From NCBI GenBank assembly GCA_947095535.1, contig OX352774.1:66774416-66838415 (forward strand): a stretch of DNA of 64,000 nt. The letters run 5' to 3'. This document shows, piece by piece, positions 51,101-60,978 of the stretch (position 1 is the first letter of the stretch; each line of letters opens with the position of its first letter). The stretch comes from Poecilobothrus nobilitatus. Lineage: Eukaryota > Arthropoda > Insecta > Diptera > Dolichopodidae. Below the pieces are notes generated by a model. The model ran no database searches, had not been told where the DNA came from, and saw only the letters and a program-made list of their open reading frames with translations. Position numbers and translations under genes: made by a program.

Positions 51101-52751
51101 AAAAATTTATTTTTTTTTAGATGAATTAAATAATTTCTTCTAAGTTTTGTAATTTTTGCAAGTCCAAGAATAATTTAATTACAATTTCAAAAAAAAAAAA
51201 AAATATATTTAAAAATATTAAAGAAATTGAAGAAATGAATTTTTATAATATCAATTTACATTTTTTATTTTATTAAATTATTTTGCTCTTTACTGTATAT
51301 AAAATAAACATTAATTTAAATCCTCAGCAAATTTCCACATGCAGAAGAAACCATTGACTTTGCAAACTTTATGTTCTATGCTGTTCCACCAATGATAATT
51401 TATACTTTATTAATGTATTTGTATATGCAATGGGCGTATATGGGTATGTTTAGACCAAAAAGTAAAGAAGCAAAAGAAGTTAGTTATGGCGAAGATGCAG
51501 TTAAAGTTGCTAAAAAAGTAATAGATGAAAAATATAATCAATTGGGACCAATGTCCTGTCATGAATTTAGTGTTATGATATTATTTATTATAATGGTTTT
51601 ATTATATTTCACGAGACATCCTGGTATATTTACTGGTTGGGACAGTTTTTTTGATTCGTAAGTTTTTACAATAAAAATTAATGCTTTCTTTGATATTGAA
51701 TTTTATCTTTTGTTTCTTTTTTTTTTTTAGAGAAATTAAAAATGCTTCACCAACTTTATTGATTGTCATTATATGCTTTTTCTTACCAGTTAATTATGCC
51801 TTTCTCAAATGGTTTACTGGCAGATGTAAGTTGTATTTAAATTTTGTCCATTAATAGAGAATTTATTATAAATGATAATTATAATAACTTTATTTTATTA
51901 TAAATAGCTGATGTTCCAGATAAACCATCAAATGCCTTACATTCATGGAAATTTATTCAACAAAAAGTTCCATGGGGATTAATTTTCTTGCTTGGTAATA
52001 TTACATAATTATTTTTCTCTTGAAATATAATATAATTTCTAAATTTTTACTATATTTTACTTATACTTATATTTTTAAAATATTTTTAAAGGTGGAGGAT
52101 TTGCTTTAGCTAAGGGAGCAGAAGAGAGTCGATTGGCATTATTACTTGGACAAAGTTTAAAGGGTCTTAAAGGACTTCATCCATTAGTTTTATTGTTTGT
52201 TGTTATTGTATTTGCAGAATTTGCAACAGAATTCAGTTCAAATGTTGCAATATGTAATATTATTGTACCAGTTTTAATTGAAATGGTAATTATTCACATA
52301 TATACATACATACATGTACAATATTATAAATATGTTAAATATAATTTCTTTTTATAATATTATAATAATATTTATTTTTATTCATATTTTTAGTGCATAG
52401 CAATAGAAATTCATCCATTATATTTAGTATTACCAGCAGGACTAGCATGTAGTATGGCTTTCCATTTACCAGTGGCAACACCGCCGAATGCGATAGTAGC
52501 AAGTTTTGCAAATATTAGAACTAAAGATATGGTAAAAATATTATATTATTGATTATATTAACTATTATGTTCAATTAATTCAAATTAAATTTATAATATT
52601 TTAGATGATATGTGGTATTGGTCCAACTTTAATTACAATTGCAGTTCTATTTATAACATGTCCAACTTGGGGATCTATAATTTATCCAAATTTAACAGAT
52701 GGCTTACCACAATGGCTTCTTCAAGAAAATTTAACACAATTAACAAATTAA
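45196..52751 (+). CDS. Indy: SLC13-family sodium-coupled dicarboxylate/citrate transporter (INDY type), 14 coding exons, 585 residues
   Basis: Exons: 45196-45242, 46176-46338, 46417-46533, 46629-46662, 46758-46872, 49116-49230, 49345-49394, 49456-49581, 51328-51657, 51731-51825, 51908-51994, 52092-52285, 52394-52531, 52605-52751. All introns are GT-AG and all phases match; TAA closes the frame. The start follows an acceptor (TTTGCAG, 45175) by 20 bases, so the leader is spliced. The product is a multi-pass membrane carrier for succinate/citrate-type substrates. Landmarks: [15 protein letters not shown] at residues 85-99; first sodium-site loop SNAAATAMM at 176-184 (SNA where many relatives have SNT); [12 protein letters not shown] at 236-247; hydrophilic loop about 300-335; second site SSNV at 475-478; and [16 protein letters not shown] at 511-526, fitting the SLC13 sodium/sulfate symporter signature. 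Length is normal for the family. Introns 5 and 8 are enlarged by insertions. Family assignment is secure; strict orthology to fly Indy is inferred. Confidence 0.95.
47212..48045. mobile_element. Harbinger-like MITE inside transporter intron 5
   Basis: Left end GGCCGCGACCACACAGA and the reverse complement of the right end, GGCCGCGTTCACACAGA, agree at 15 of 17 positions, and similarity continues for about 35 bp. Both ends are flanked by TTA (47209-47211 and 48046-48048), the 3-bp target duplication expected of PIF/Harbinger elements. Length is 834 bp. Inside is a patch TTTCCGGCCACCGGACG near 47322 but no transposase frame. The insertion is fully intronic and does not touch the splice sites. Confidence 0.75.
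48215..48880. repeat. copy of the 30640-31156 element, opposite orientation, in intron 5
   Basis: It starts GGGTTGGGTACATAATCCC, followed by at least five degenerate repetitions of AAAATCCCGAAA (48225-48335). It then runs collinearly, as reverse complement, with 31040-30690: AATCCAACTATTAATACTTA, CATTTCATTTAAAAAATAGT, ATACGAATTTAGACATTTTT and TTACCAGACTGGAGTATG. The far terminus was not found, so the copy is probably truncated. Confidence 0.6.
49850..50130. repeat. dispersed TTAGGAGG...TTGGATT repeat in intron 8
   Basis: AATTAGGAGGGATTTTTAAG and CAATTAGGAGGAATTTTAGA lie about 80 bp apart. They are followed by an inverted counterpart (ATCCTTCCTAATTATTTTTT and TTGTTACCAACTCTAAAG). Related fragments occur at 30140-30260, 29060-29350 and 61690-61760. 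Confidence 0.4.
50174..51094. mobile_element. possible TIR insertion in intron 8
   Basis: ATAATGTTTAGGGGTTAGTT (about 50174) and, as reverse complement of about 51068-51094, ATAATTTTTATTAGTTTAGT share an imperfect end. The motif GGTTAGTTCAT is repeated inside the left part (50187, 50283 and 50341 with variation). No target duplication was found. The case is weak; it may simply be repetitive intron sequence. Confidence 0.25.
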
Positions 52752-52766
52752 ATTTGCATTTCTAAA

Positions 52767-52772
52767 AATAAA
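52767..52772 (+). terminator. polyadenylation signal of the transporter gene
   Basis: AATAAA begins 16 bases after the stop codon, with further AATAAA hexamers at 52869, 52937 and 53101. A CA-rich repeat (52780-52800) lies between the first two. The use of the most proximal site would give an unusually short 3' untranslated region, so a downstream signal may be the main one. Confidence 0.5.
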
Positions 52773-52872
52773 AGTTATAAAAACACACACAAACACACAC
52801 ATTTGAAAAAGCATTCAGTTGCTAGAAAACTAGTTAATTTTTTTAGGTTTTAATTTTTTTTTTTTTTAAATA

Positions 52873-53714
52873 AAAAGTTTTCATTTGTAAATTTTTATTA
52901 TATTTTAAATGTGTATCTTCTCATAATATAGTATAGAATAAATTAAAAAAAAAAATTACAATATACGATAAAAAAAAAATTGTATTATACAATTAAAACA
53001 CCTATACTTACATAATATTATACTTTAATTTTGTATAAAGGTAAATGCATTTTTTTAAGAAAATGAAGAGGATGTATGAAAATTAGAAAATACTTAAGAA
53101 AATAAAACAAAAATAGTTTTTACATAGTTCAAAGTTTTATTTAAAAATATTTGTTTGAATGAGTAAAAATAAATTACTAGATAAAATAAATACTAGATCT
53201 TAATTAAGAAAAAAATATATACCTACTCATAATTAAAACAGAAAGTTTGATTTAATGTTCGCCATAATTTTAAAATCACGCGTATAGCAACAATTAGGTA
53301 AACGTTTTTACAACCTGGTGAAGATTATACATATAATATTATAACACGTTTGGTTAATTTTAAAAAAAAAAAACGTTCCAATAATATTTTTCCGTCTATT
53401 TCATTTTCTGGCTAACAGATGCTTCATTCTCCAATATCGTTGTGGCAATCCGTCAAAGCAAATTTATTTTCTGAACAAAGTAAAATTACTTGAAAATTAA
53501 TAGGAACTTCTGAGTTTATAGAAACTTCTGAGTTTTAAAACTTTATAGATAACCCGTTATAAGTTTTCGGTATTTTATATAAAAACCTCGAAAATTATTT
53601 TAATTATTAAATAATTCTTTTTTTTATTAACTAAAGAAAGTATTGGAAAATCTAAAAAATAAAATTTATATACAGAATATGTGTATACTTATTTTTAATG
53701 AGCTATTTTTGAAT
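52873..53714. other. A+T-rich stretch, probably 3' UTR then intergenic
   Basis: No coding frame was seen. It holds alternative polyadenylation hexamers (52937, 53101) and homopolymer runs. Confidence 0.35.
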
Positions 53715-55260
53715 CTTAAAAAAAAACAAGGCAAAATGTAAACCAACGGTTTTTAAAAGTGCACATTTCTAAAAGATAATACTAACAGTTTAGAATTGTA
53801 ACTTGCACCAAAATTTAAAAATTTCATATGAAAAAAAATGTGAAAATAGGACTTTTTTACAATTTTGAGGGGCTGTAAATCCGGAACCCCATATAGCTAA
53901 GAAAAACTGTTAATACACGAAAAAGCATATTACTGGAGCTTTAACTTTGATACCGTACCGAAGGAAAATTTGTACAGGGCCTTTACCATGTAGTGCTAAT
54001 TTCGCGAAATAATTTTCGCATTCGGTTGTTTCGTACCATGTAAAGCGAAAATAGCATAAGTACATGCGAAGATCGCATAAGTACATGCGAAAATCAATGT
54101 TGCTAGCTTTATTGTGTTTTTTCCTACCGTGTAATTCTACTTTCGCATATTTTTTGACAGATTTCATTCGATAGTAATTTTATTAACGATTGGGTTGTAT
54201 TTTTATTTTTGTTTAACTTTTTTTTTTAGTTGAAAATTTTTGGAAATTTTTTAAAATGTAAGTAAAGTAAAATGTATAATACTATATATTAATAATCATT
54301 ATGAAAATATTGTTTTTCAGTTTCACACTATTGTTATACACTAAAGTTTAAATTTAAAGTTTTGTTTATATATGTTTTATAAAGTTTCAAATTGTCTGTT
54401 TTAAGTTTTTAAGAATTTTTTTTTTGTAATTTATTATTATTTCACACTAAATTTTATTTTTTATTTGTTTTTTGATAAATTTAATTTTCAATGTAATAAG
54501 CATCTCAAATTCGCAATTTATGCCAATGCGAATGTGTTATATGGTAAGCACTCAGGTGCCTAAGTTACAGGTGTCTAAATATAGCATATTTTAAATTTTT
54601 GAGACCTAATAGATCTTAAACAGGGGTGGTACAAAAAAATTTTCTGAGGAAACTTATTCTAATTCTAAAAGTTCTTTTTTGTCTAAAAATTGCAAGTTTC
54701 TATCTCAAAGCGTGCTAGAGTTATGAAAATTTGGTTTTCACATAACGGGAAATTTAAATAGTAAACTAAATAATATAGCATAATTTTGATATTGTTTTAT
54801 AGAGGTAAGAAAATTTCCGGTCTTTTAGTATTTTTAGATTGTAAAACTACTACGCAGAGCCTGGAGCTTTAATTTACATGTCTTGCTAAAGAAAAATGTG
54901 TACGGGTGTTAAAGTTACAGGTATCTAACATTAGCAAAATTTCGATTTTTGAGCCCTAATAGCTCATAAACAGGGGATGGTACAAAAACAATTTTTGAGG
55001 AAACTTATACTAATTCTAAGAAAGTTCTTTCTTCCATCAAAATTTCAAGTCTCTATCTAAACGCGTGCCGGAGTTATAACGGTAGAAAAATCAGGCAAAA
55101 TTTGGTTCCTGTCGAATAGCGTTTTCAGAGTGAAAAAATGATAAGCGGAACATGAAATATTCGCATTTAAAAATAGGCTTTTTCAAAGTTTGAGAGACTG
55201 TAGTTCCCTTATTATTGGGGCTACATAAGTCCCATTGCAACTTTTGACGGGAGTTTTGTC
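53715..55260 (-). repeat. dispersed repeat family A, copy 4, two tandem sub-units, interrupted by a 574-bp insertion
   Basis: Blocks of family A appear in reverse complement: AATGTAAACCAACGGTTTTT (53727), CACATAACGGGAAATTTAAA (54737), and TTTTTCAAAGTTTGAGAGAC with GGGGCTACATAAG (55170-55235). A sub-unit of about 350 bp is present twice: CTGGAGCTTTAACTTTGATA (53935) through AGTTACAGGTGTCTAAA (54563), and CTGGAGCTTTAATTTACATG (54861) through AGTTACAGGTATCTAAC (54913). The first is split by the element at 53979-54552. Confidence 0.6.
53979..54552. mobile_element. TIR element nested in family A, with empty-site counterpart
   Basis: Left end GCCTTTACCATGTAGTGC and the reverse complement of the right end, AGTGCTTACCATATAACAC, share CTTTACCAT/GCTTACCAT-type ends, and the element is flanked by CAGG on both sides (53975-53978 and 54553-54556). 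The second family A sub-unit shows what the site looked like before insertion: GTACGGGTGTTAAAGTTAC near 54900, against GTACAGG / TGCCTAAGTTAC around the insert. Inside, GATCGCATAAGTACATGCGA-type 21-bp repeats occur at about 54053-54093. No transposase frame is present. Confidence 0.65.
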
Positions 55261-55269
55261 TCATTGTTA

Positions 55270-55415
55270 AGGCCTTAGAGATTTTGGGACGGATTTTAGG
55301 ATTGAATTCAAAATCAGGATTACACGCCTTTTAGTTCCTGAATTAGGAGGATTATATACCAGATTTTAGGAAACGAGATTTTGAGATACGAGCATTCGTA
55401 CCCAATCCTATATTA
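55270..55415. repeat. fragment of the GGGTTGGGTAC element family
   Basis: It contains GATTGAATTCAAAATCAGG, GAAACGAGATTTTGAGATAC and an end CGTACCCAATCCTA, matching the right terminus of 30640-31156. Confidence 0.45.
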
Positions 55416-55656
55416 CTAGGTACTACTAAAAATATTTAAGGAAATTACTTAACTTTTACTCAGATAAAGTATTTGAAATACTTTTGCAAATACTTCTACT
55501 TAAAAAGTATTTGAGATACTTTTTATCAAATACTTTATTTGCCTTTGAGAAAATAATATTAAATACTTTTATTCATTATAAAATTATTCACTTATAAAAG
55601 TATTTTACACTAGTATTTTATTTTAAATATTTTTATTCGAATACTACCCAGCTCTG
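55416..55656. mobile_element. one end of a second hAT-like MITE
   Basis: The right end, read in reverse complement, starts CAGAGCTGGGTAGTATTCGA and is followed by repeated AAAGTATTT / AAATACTTT motifs in both orientations, a pattern of some arthropod hAT MITEs. The matching left terminus and target duplication were not found, so the element is incomplete or eroded. Confidence 0.4.
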
Positions 55657-55783
55657 TTTAAAATTACTTTAATTTAAAAACTTTTACCTTAATATATGAA
55701 TAAAATCGTTGGTACGTTTGTGTGAAACCGCATCACGCCTAAACCTGGTTCGTGATGTGGAGTCATAGTCATAGTGATATAGA

Positions 55784-56346
55784 GTCATAGCTGCCATACA
55801 ACTTCAATAACAAAAACTATCTTTTGATCCTCTAATCACCACAAAACACTCCAAGATAACCGACCATGACTACCCTATTGATTCTGTATATAAGTATTTT
55901 AAAAAGTTTCACAGAAAGTCATAGCTGCCATACAATTTCAAGTGTTTTTTATACCAAAAACTATTTTCTGATTCTGTAATCACCACAAAACGCTCAAATC
56001 TAACCGGCCATGACTACCTTATTGATTCTGTATATTAGTATTTTCAAAAGGTGCACAGGAAGTCATAGCTGCGATACAACTTTAAGTGTTTTTTATACCA
56101 AAAAATATTTTTTGATCCTCTAGTCACCACAAAACGCTCCAAGCTAACCGGTCATAACTACCCTATTGATTGTGTATATAAGTATTTTCAAAATGTTCAC
56201 AGAAAGTAATGGTTGCCATACAATTTCAAGTGTCTTTTATACCAAAAACTATTTTCTGATCCTGTAATCACCACAGAACGCTCAAATCTAACCGGCCATG
56301 ACTACCTTATTGATTCTGTATATATGTATTTTCAAAAGGTTTAAGG
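55784..56346 (+). repeat. satellite array, four units of about 144 bp
   Basis: Units start with GTCATAGCTGCCATACAA at 55784, 55918, 56062 and (as GTAATGGTTGCC) 56206, so the period is 134-144 bp. Each carries TTTTTTATACCAAAAACTAT, AATCACCACAAAACGCTC, TAACCGGCCATGACTACC and ATTGATTCTGTATATAAGTA in order. The last unit runs directly into the Helitron helicase remnant. Minisatellites at or inside Helitrons are common. Confidence 0.8.
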
Positions 56347-56960
56347 TTGCCAATAAATCAAATCACTCAAAATATTAAATTACCACAAATTTTTTGTGAT
56401 ATTGTATCTACACAAAATGAACTCATACAAAAAGGGTTTCCAAATATTGAGGTAAATTATTCACACCATCAATAGTTAAGCTAACTAGCTATTTTAGCAG
56501 CAAAAAATATTGACGTTGATGTTATTAATCTTACTATACAAAATATGATTAATACACAATTGTTTACATTTAAATCAATTGATACAGTCTTCGATGAAAT
56601 TAAAAATTGGATCTCCAATAATTTTATTATCTAATCTCAAACCACCAATGCTATGCAATGGTACCAGATTAGTTATCAAAAAAATGTTGGGAAACATCCT
56701 TGAAGCCACAGCCAATAAGACAATTTAAATGAGAAAATGTGTTATTATAGAGGATTCCAATGATACCATCTGATTCACCAATACAATTTATACGTTTGCA
56801 ATTTCCCATTCGGTTAGCCTTTGCAATGACAATTAATAAAGCTCAAGGGCAAACTATGGCTATATGTGGATTAAACCTTGAAAATTCATGCTTTTCCCAG
56901 GGGCAATTATGGGAATTATATGTTGCATTGCATTGCATAAAATTAAATACCAATTAATAA
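56347..56960 (+). pseudogene. Helitron helicase (Pif1-like), C-terminal remnant
   Basis: The translation reads LPQIFCDIVSTQNELIQ then KGFPNIEVNY, stops, and continues in fragments LAILAAKNIDVDVINL and FKSIDTVFDE. It resumes with MLCNGTRLVIKK and, in the frame from 56760, IPMIPSDSPIQFIRLQFPI, LAFAMTINKAQGQTM and CGLNLENSCFSQGQL. These are the final conserved blocks of Helitron Rep-Hel proteins; TINKAQGQT is the SF1 helicase motif near the end of the domain. The expected arginine-containing motif after YVA is lost (YVALHC). Several stops and frameshifts make it dead. The Rep nuclease part is absent from the window. Confidence 0.85.
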
Positions 56961-57057
56961 ATTTTATAAAATTGAATTTGAAAATATTCATTTCAAACAA
57001 AAAAATAGCTAATTGTTAACACGTTCTAAAAATTGAAATATGTATGTTATGTCGTTG

Positions 57058-57540
57058 ACGTACGTATTTTGTTGTATTTATAAGAAATTATTCCATTAAT
57101 GAAATATTCTTAAGAAATAATGCAATGTATGACGATATATAATAATATAATATATGAATACGTCTGCATATTAATATGTATGTATTTGGTATTATTTTTT
57201 TGTAGTAAGTTTAGTATAAATTAATATACATTTGCCGCTTAGTATTAAACAGTACTAGGAATATCATATTTGGAAAAGTTTTGGATTGATAATCGTTCGG
57301 TGGAAGGTTAGAATTTGCTTTTGAAGAATGTCTAAAAATTTACTATAATTTGAATATATGTATGTACCATAGTTCTAGAATTTATAAAATTCATCCAAAT
57401 AATTTTAAAATACTGAAAAATTAAAATAATAATATTACAAGCAGAGTGACTGACTGTGAACATACTATCGAGTTCTTACGGGTATCTAAAAGTTGACAAC
57501 GGCAACTGTATTCTTCCTCGTTTTACATGACTTTTCTATG
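57058..57540 (+). repeat. inverted repeat pair, left arm
   Basis: Runs as reverse complement of about 62390-62850. Shared blocks in order are TATTTATAAGAAATTATTC, AATGCAATGTATGACGATAT, TACATTTGCCGCTTAGTA, AAAGTTTTGGATTGATAATC, TTGCTTTTGAAGAATGT, AGCAGAGTGACTGACTGTG and AACTGTATTCTTCCTCGTTT. It is probably two copies of one dispersed element in opposite orientation. Confidence 0.7.
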
Positions 57541-57890
57541 CTTTCAATTTTTTCCTGGGTATTACTTGATACCCTTGTTTTAACGTGATTACTTGTTTGA
57601 AGGTGCATTAAATATAATTAAGAACAACAAAAGATTAATTTTGTTTTTTTAAGTTATTTTATGTCTCTAAAAATGTGTCAAACGTATAACATTAATTATA
57701 GAAGGTCAAAAAGTGCATTGTAAGGATTTTATTGTTGCTTGTTTAATTGCTTGCAGGTAAGTAGCCAGCCAATAGGCAATAACCAATATTATATAAATAT
57801 GTATACCACTTTTTACGTTAGTATTTTTAAGTTATAAACTCTTAAAAAATTGAAATGTAACGGGCTATAACTAACTTGATCCAGCTAATG
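57541..57890. other. short spacer, no gene seen
   Basis: A+T-rich; no exon or element end was recognised. Confidence 0.4.
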
Positions 57891-58838
57891 TTTATACCCT
57901 ACACCTAAAGTAGGTATATTAACTTTGGTATGGAGTTTGTAACCACCAAAAGGAAGCGAGTTAAATATGGACATGTATATATATTCTGAATCAGAATCAC
58001 CTCTTGAACCTATTTAACGATATCCGTCCGTTCGTTCGCACCATAACTCAAAAACTAGTAAAGCTATCTTGATGAAATTTATATAGTAGGTTACTAATTA
58101 CAAAAGTAAGGCTAAGTTCGAATCTGGACAAAATCGGTCCAAGGGGTTTGGATTTTGGGAGCTTCCGAACGAGCCCCAGAGTAAATGAGATTATCTCCAA
58201 AACCAAGAAAGATATAACCTTTGAATTTGGTACAGTGGTGTTCTTTCGTATTTTATTTATGTTTCTGAAATTTGGGGGGATATGGTCCATGGGTTCGGAT
58301 CTTGGAAGCTTCCGAACGAGCTCCATAGCAAACTAGTATATCTCCACAACCAACAAAGATAGAACCTTTATTTTTAGTACAAGGGTGTTATGGTATGTTT
58401 TCTTTTCTGTAAAATTGGAAAGTGACATTTGAAAGAATTTGGAAATTTCCGGATGAGCACAAGAACAAACGAGCATATCTCCACAACCAACAAAAGTAAA
58501 ACCTTTAAATTTAGTACAATGGTGTTCTGGCATGTTTTCTTTATGTCCCTGAGATGAATTTGATGAATTAGAGTGGCAATTCGGGTACCTGACACACGCC
58601 TCTCAAGGACTAACAAGCATATTTTCGATATTAATAAAGATAAAAACTTGAAATTTTTACAAGGGTGTCAAGCATATCCTAAAAGGATGCCATGAAATTC
58701 GAGTTGAATAACACAGAAAAGGGAAGAAGCTCAAGCAGCTGCCAAAAACCTTATGGATTTTTAATTTAATTCGAATTATTCAGCTGTAGGGTATTAATAA
58801 GTCGGTTGCATCGACTTACTGTTACATTTACTTGTTTT
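57891..58838 (-). repeat. dispersed repeat family B, copy 2, with internal tandem units
   Basis: It starts TTTATACCCTACACCTAAAG and ends AGTCGGTTGCATCGACTTAC ... TTTACTTGTTTT, the reverse complement of the start of 1694-2512. Inside, a unit with GAGCATATCTCCACAACCAA, AAAGATAGAACCTTT and AGTACAAGGGTGTT recurs about three times at roughly 140-bp spacing (58190, 58337, 58470). This corresponds to the 142-bp units of copy 1 but has diverged in sequence. Confidence 0.65.
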
Positions 58839-58849
58839 ATTAAGGAACA

Positions 58850-59300
58850 ATATTTCTAGAAAGTTTGACATTAGTCAATTGAACCGCAAGGACAGGATAA
58901 TAAAAATATAAAAATTTAATTTAGAAGTTGTTGAAATATTCGAACCTATTCGATTAGAAATTTGTTTTTACAGATCGAGGTGGAACATGCTAACGAATCA
59001 TAACTAAAGGAATCAACTGCTTTGTCAAAGAATTACTTTTTTACAAAGTTTCAGCCCAATCAGTGGAACCGTATAGATGGGATAACGAAAAATCGATAAA
59101 CGCTTAAACGCAAAAAAAAAAAGTAGAGCACGAAACCTTCCGGTTTCAGAGCAATATTCCTTCAAAATTTGGTTACAATCACGTGTTTGGGTGCACGTGG
59201 TTGAATGCCTGAAAAAAATCAAACAAAGAAACACACTTTCTTATTTATATAATAGACTAGCAGGAATGCCCGGCGTTTCCTGGGTATCTAACTTTTGTAT
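58850..59300. repeat. repeat with duplicated AAAGTTT...GAACCG unit and a CCCGGCGTTTCC end
   Basis: GAAAGTTTGACATTAGTCAA with TTGAACCGCAAGGACAGGAT (58859) and CAAAGTTTCAGCCCAATCAG with TGGAACCGTATAGATGGGAT (59044) are two units about 185 bp apart. The segment ends ATAGACTAGCAGGAATGCCC and GGCGTTTCCTGGGTAT. That resembles a motif I have seen in widespread arthropod repeats, but I cannot name the family with confidence. Confidence 0.4.
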
Positions 59301-59429
59301 AATTTTTGGCATTAATATTGTTTAATTAATATAGTTAAATTATTAATATGGATTTACGTATTCTGGTAGTTAATATTTAAATTTGATTAAAATTAAGTTA
59401 ATCAGTTAATTATATTTAATTTATCAAAC

Positions 59430-59482
59430 CAATGGCAATGGTGTAGTGGTAGAGGTCTCGACTTCAAACCCACCGGCTGGAT
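59430..59482 (+). repeat. degenerate tRNA-like sequence
   Basis: GGTGTAGTGGTAGAGGTCTC has the look of a tRNA A-box, followed by CCCACCGGCTGG, but there is no B-box (GGTTCGANTCC) at the right distance and no closed acceptor stem. It is more likely the head of a decayed SINE than a tRNA gene. Confidence 0.3.
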
Positions 59483-59790
59483 CATATAAATTAATAAAGA
59501 ATAATGTAGATTTTTCTTATAATATACATATGCGTATATATCTTACAAAATAACATATTAGTAACACATATATAATAAAATAATAATAAATTATTTCTTA
59601 TTTAAGATAAAACTATACTCATGTCTCCATAGTATTGTAACGGCTTAGTATAGTTAATGATTCCAGAAACTGAAGGCTAGTCAAATTCAAATATGAATAA
59701 TAAATGACATAAGGCATGTCGTATACTACTTATAGGAGCGGTAAGCAACAAAAAACAAAAACATTTCTTAATTTATTTTTTTGTTTTTAG

Positions 59791-59890
59791 CAAATTGAAT
59801 TGAATTGACAAAGCGAAGAATTAGACACATTTCGTTTACAAAAAATCTTTAAAGGAATCAGTAACTTATTGAATACACTATTAACGCGAA
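59791..59890 (+). other. candidate non-coding 5' exon of the second SLC13 gene
   Basis: A 100-base segment is bounded by a pyrimidine-rich acceptor (TTTTTTTGTTTTTAG, ending 59790) and a consensus donor GTGAGT at 59891. It contains no ATG and is less A+T-rich than its flanks, as expected for a leader exon. The next acceptor downstream in the right place is TATTATAG at 60513, which opens the exon carrying the ATG at 60535. Its status as an exon is inference. Confidence 0.3.
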
Positions 59891-59974
59891 GTGAGTTTTT
59901 ATAATATATTTGCTAATACCGAAACATTAAATCACATTATTATAAAAGATCCTCCAGTAAAGTTTTCCGTTTAT

Positions 59975-60070
59975 GAATTGAGCTTTTTTAGCATATTTTG
60001 CTTATTAGTTTCACTTTGTTGTTTGTTTGTTTACAAAACTGAAATTTTACCTTATTAATAAAAAATATCC
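59975..60070 (+). repeat. family A fragment
   Basis: TTTTTTAGCATATTTTGCTT and ATTAGTTTCACTTTGTTG with GTTTACAAAACT match the head of family A (25471-25570). The rest of the element is missing. Confidence 0.5.
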
Positions 60071-60534
60071 TTAATCAAGTAGTTATTTGTTTACATACTT
60101 TGGTTTGATAGTTAATTCAAAAGTTTTTTTTATAAATCCTTTCAAAATAATTATAAATATTTTGTCCCATATTTCCATTACAAGTGTATGGATTAATGTT
60201 ACATAGATTGAAAGTTAAAAAAAAAAAAATTTAAGAATGGTTTATAGTAAAATATTTTTTTTTTTTTTTAGATTGCATTTTAATGTTATATAAGACAAAG
60301 AATTTATGAATGAAAAAAATTAATTTCAATAAATAAAATTAATAAAAATTTTGAATGTCTGTCTTTTATACAATTTTTTGCTTTTTTCGTAGTCAGCCAG
60401 ATCTCGAATTATTTATTATTTTATTTGATAAATAAAATCATTCAGAAATAAATTATATTTTTCTAAATTACTGTAAACATAAAATTATTCGTTTTATATA
60501 AATTGTATTATAGAGTTTCTGAAAATTTTTTAAC

Positions 60535-60581
60535 ATGACTGGTCCTGGCCAAAAGTTAAAGGATGGTAAAAAATTTCCAAA
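60535..60581 (+). CDS. first coding exon of a second, tandem SLC13 transporter gene (partial)
   Basis: ATG at 60535 opens 15 codons plus two bases (MTGPGQKLKDGKKFP, then AA) followed by the donor GTAAGT at 60582. The complete gene at 45196 begins with an exon of exactly the same 47 bases and the same phase ([15 protein letters not shown], then AG, donor GTTAGT). The peptides share the pattern LK-x-G-K before the junction. In both cases a splice acceptor lies about 20 bases upstream, with a similar leader (AATTTCAATAATTTTTCAAA against AGTTTCTGAAAATTTTTTAA). No match to the second exon (an arginine-rich stretch then LHWRGLV) was found up to 64000, so the gene would continue past the window with a first intron of at least 3.4 kb, or be a truncated duplicate. 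Confidence 0.6.
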
Positions 60582-60978
60582 GTAAGTACATAACAAATCT
60601 TAAATAATTTTTTTTTAATTAGTTTTTTAATAAGTATAAACAAAATAAATTATATTAAATATTGTAATATTATACGATTACTAATATGTACAGACAGTTA
60701 AAAATCAACATAGATTGAAACCACATTTTTGGTCAGTCGTTGCAACGCGTAATTATTCATAAACAACTTGCTGTGCTTAGATGTTGAATATTTATTCTTC
60801 ATGAACTACATTTCTACATATCCATAGTTTAGATAAAATCCTATATATTTTTAGCTTTTGGCAAACTCTAGTTGGTTTTTCGCCTTCCGGAGAAGGACAT
60901 AAACTTAATTTTTTTTGAAATCGTGGTAGTAATTTAATAAAATATAGTCGTTCGAAATTTGAAAAATACATATTCATT
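60582..60978. other. start of the putative first intron
   Basis: A+T-rich, with a patch GGTTTTTCGCCTTCCGGAG around 60873. No second exon was recognised. Confidence 0.35.

Noticed and set aside
53910..54167. 85-codon minus-strand frame with repeated RMYLC
   Set aside because: It falls inside the nested TIR element; the repeat is the 21-bp DNA duplication.
58048..58616. several 60-90-codon frames with repeated phrases (SFRTSP, LVRKLP)
   Set aside because: The repetition comes from the tandem units of family B read in different frames, not from a repeat protein.
59430..59482. tRNA gene on the plus strand
   Set aside because: Only an A-box-like half is present; there is no B-box or pairing 3' part.
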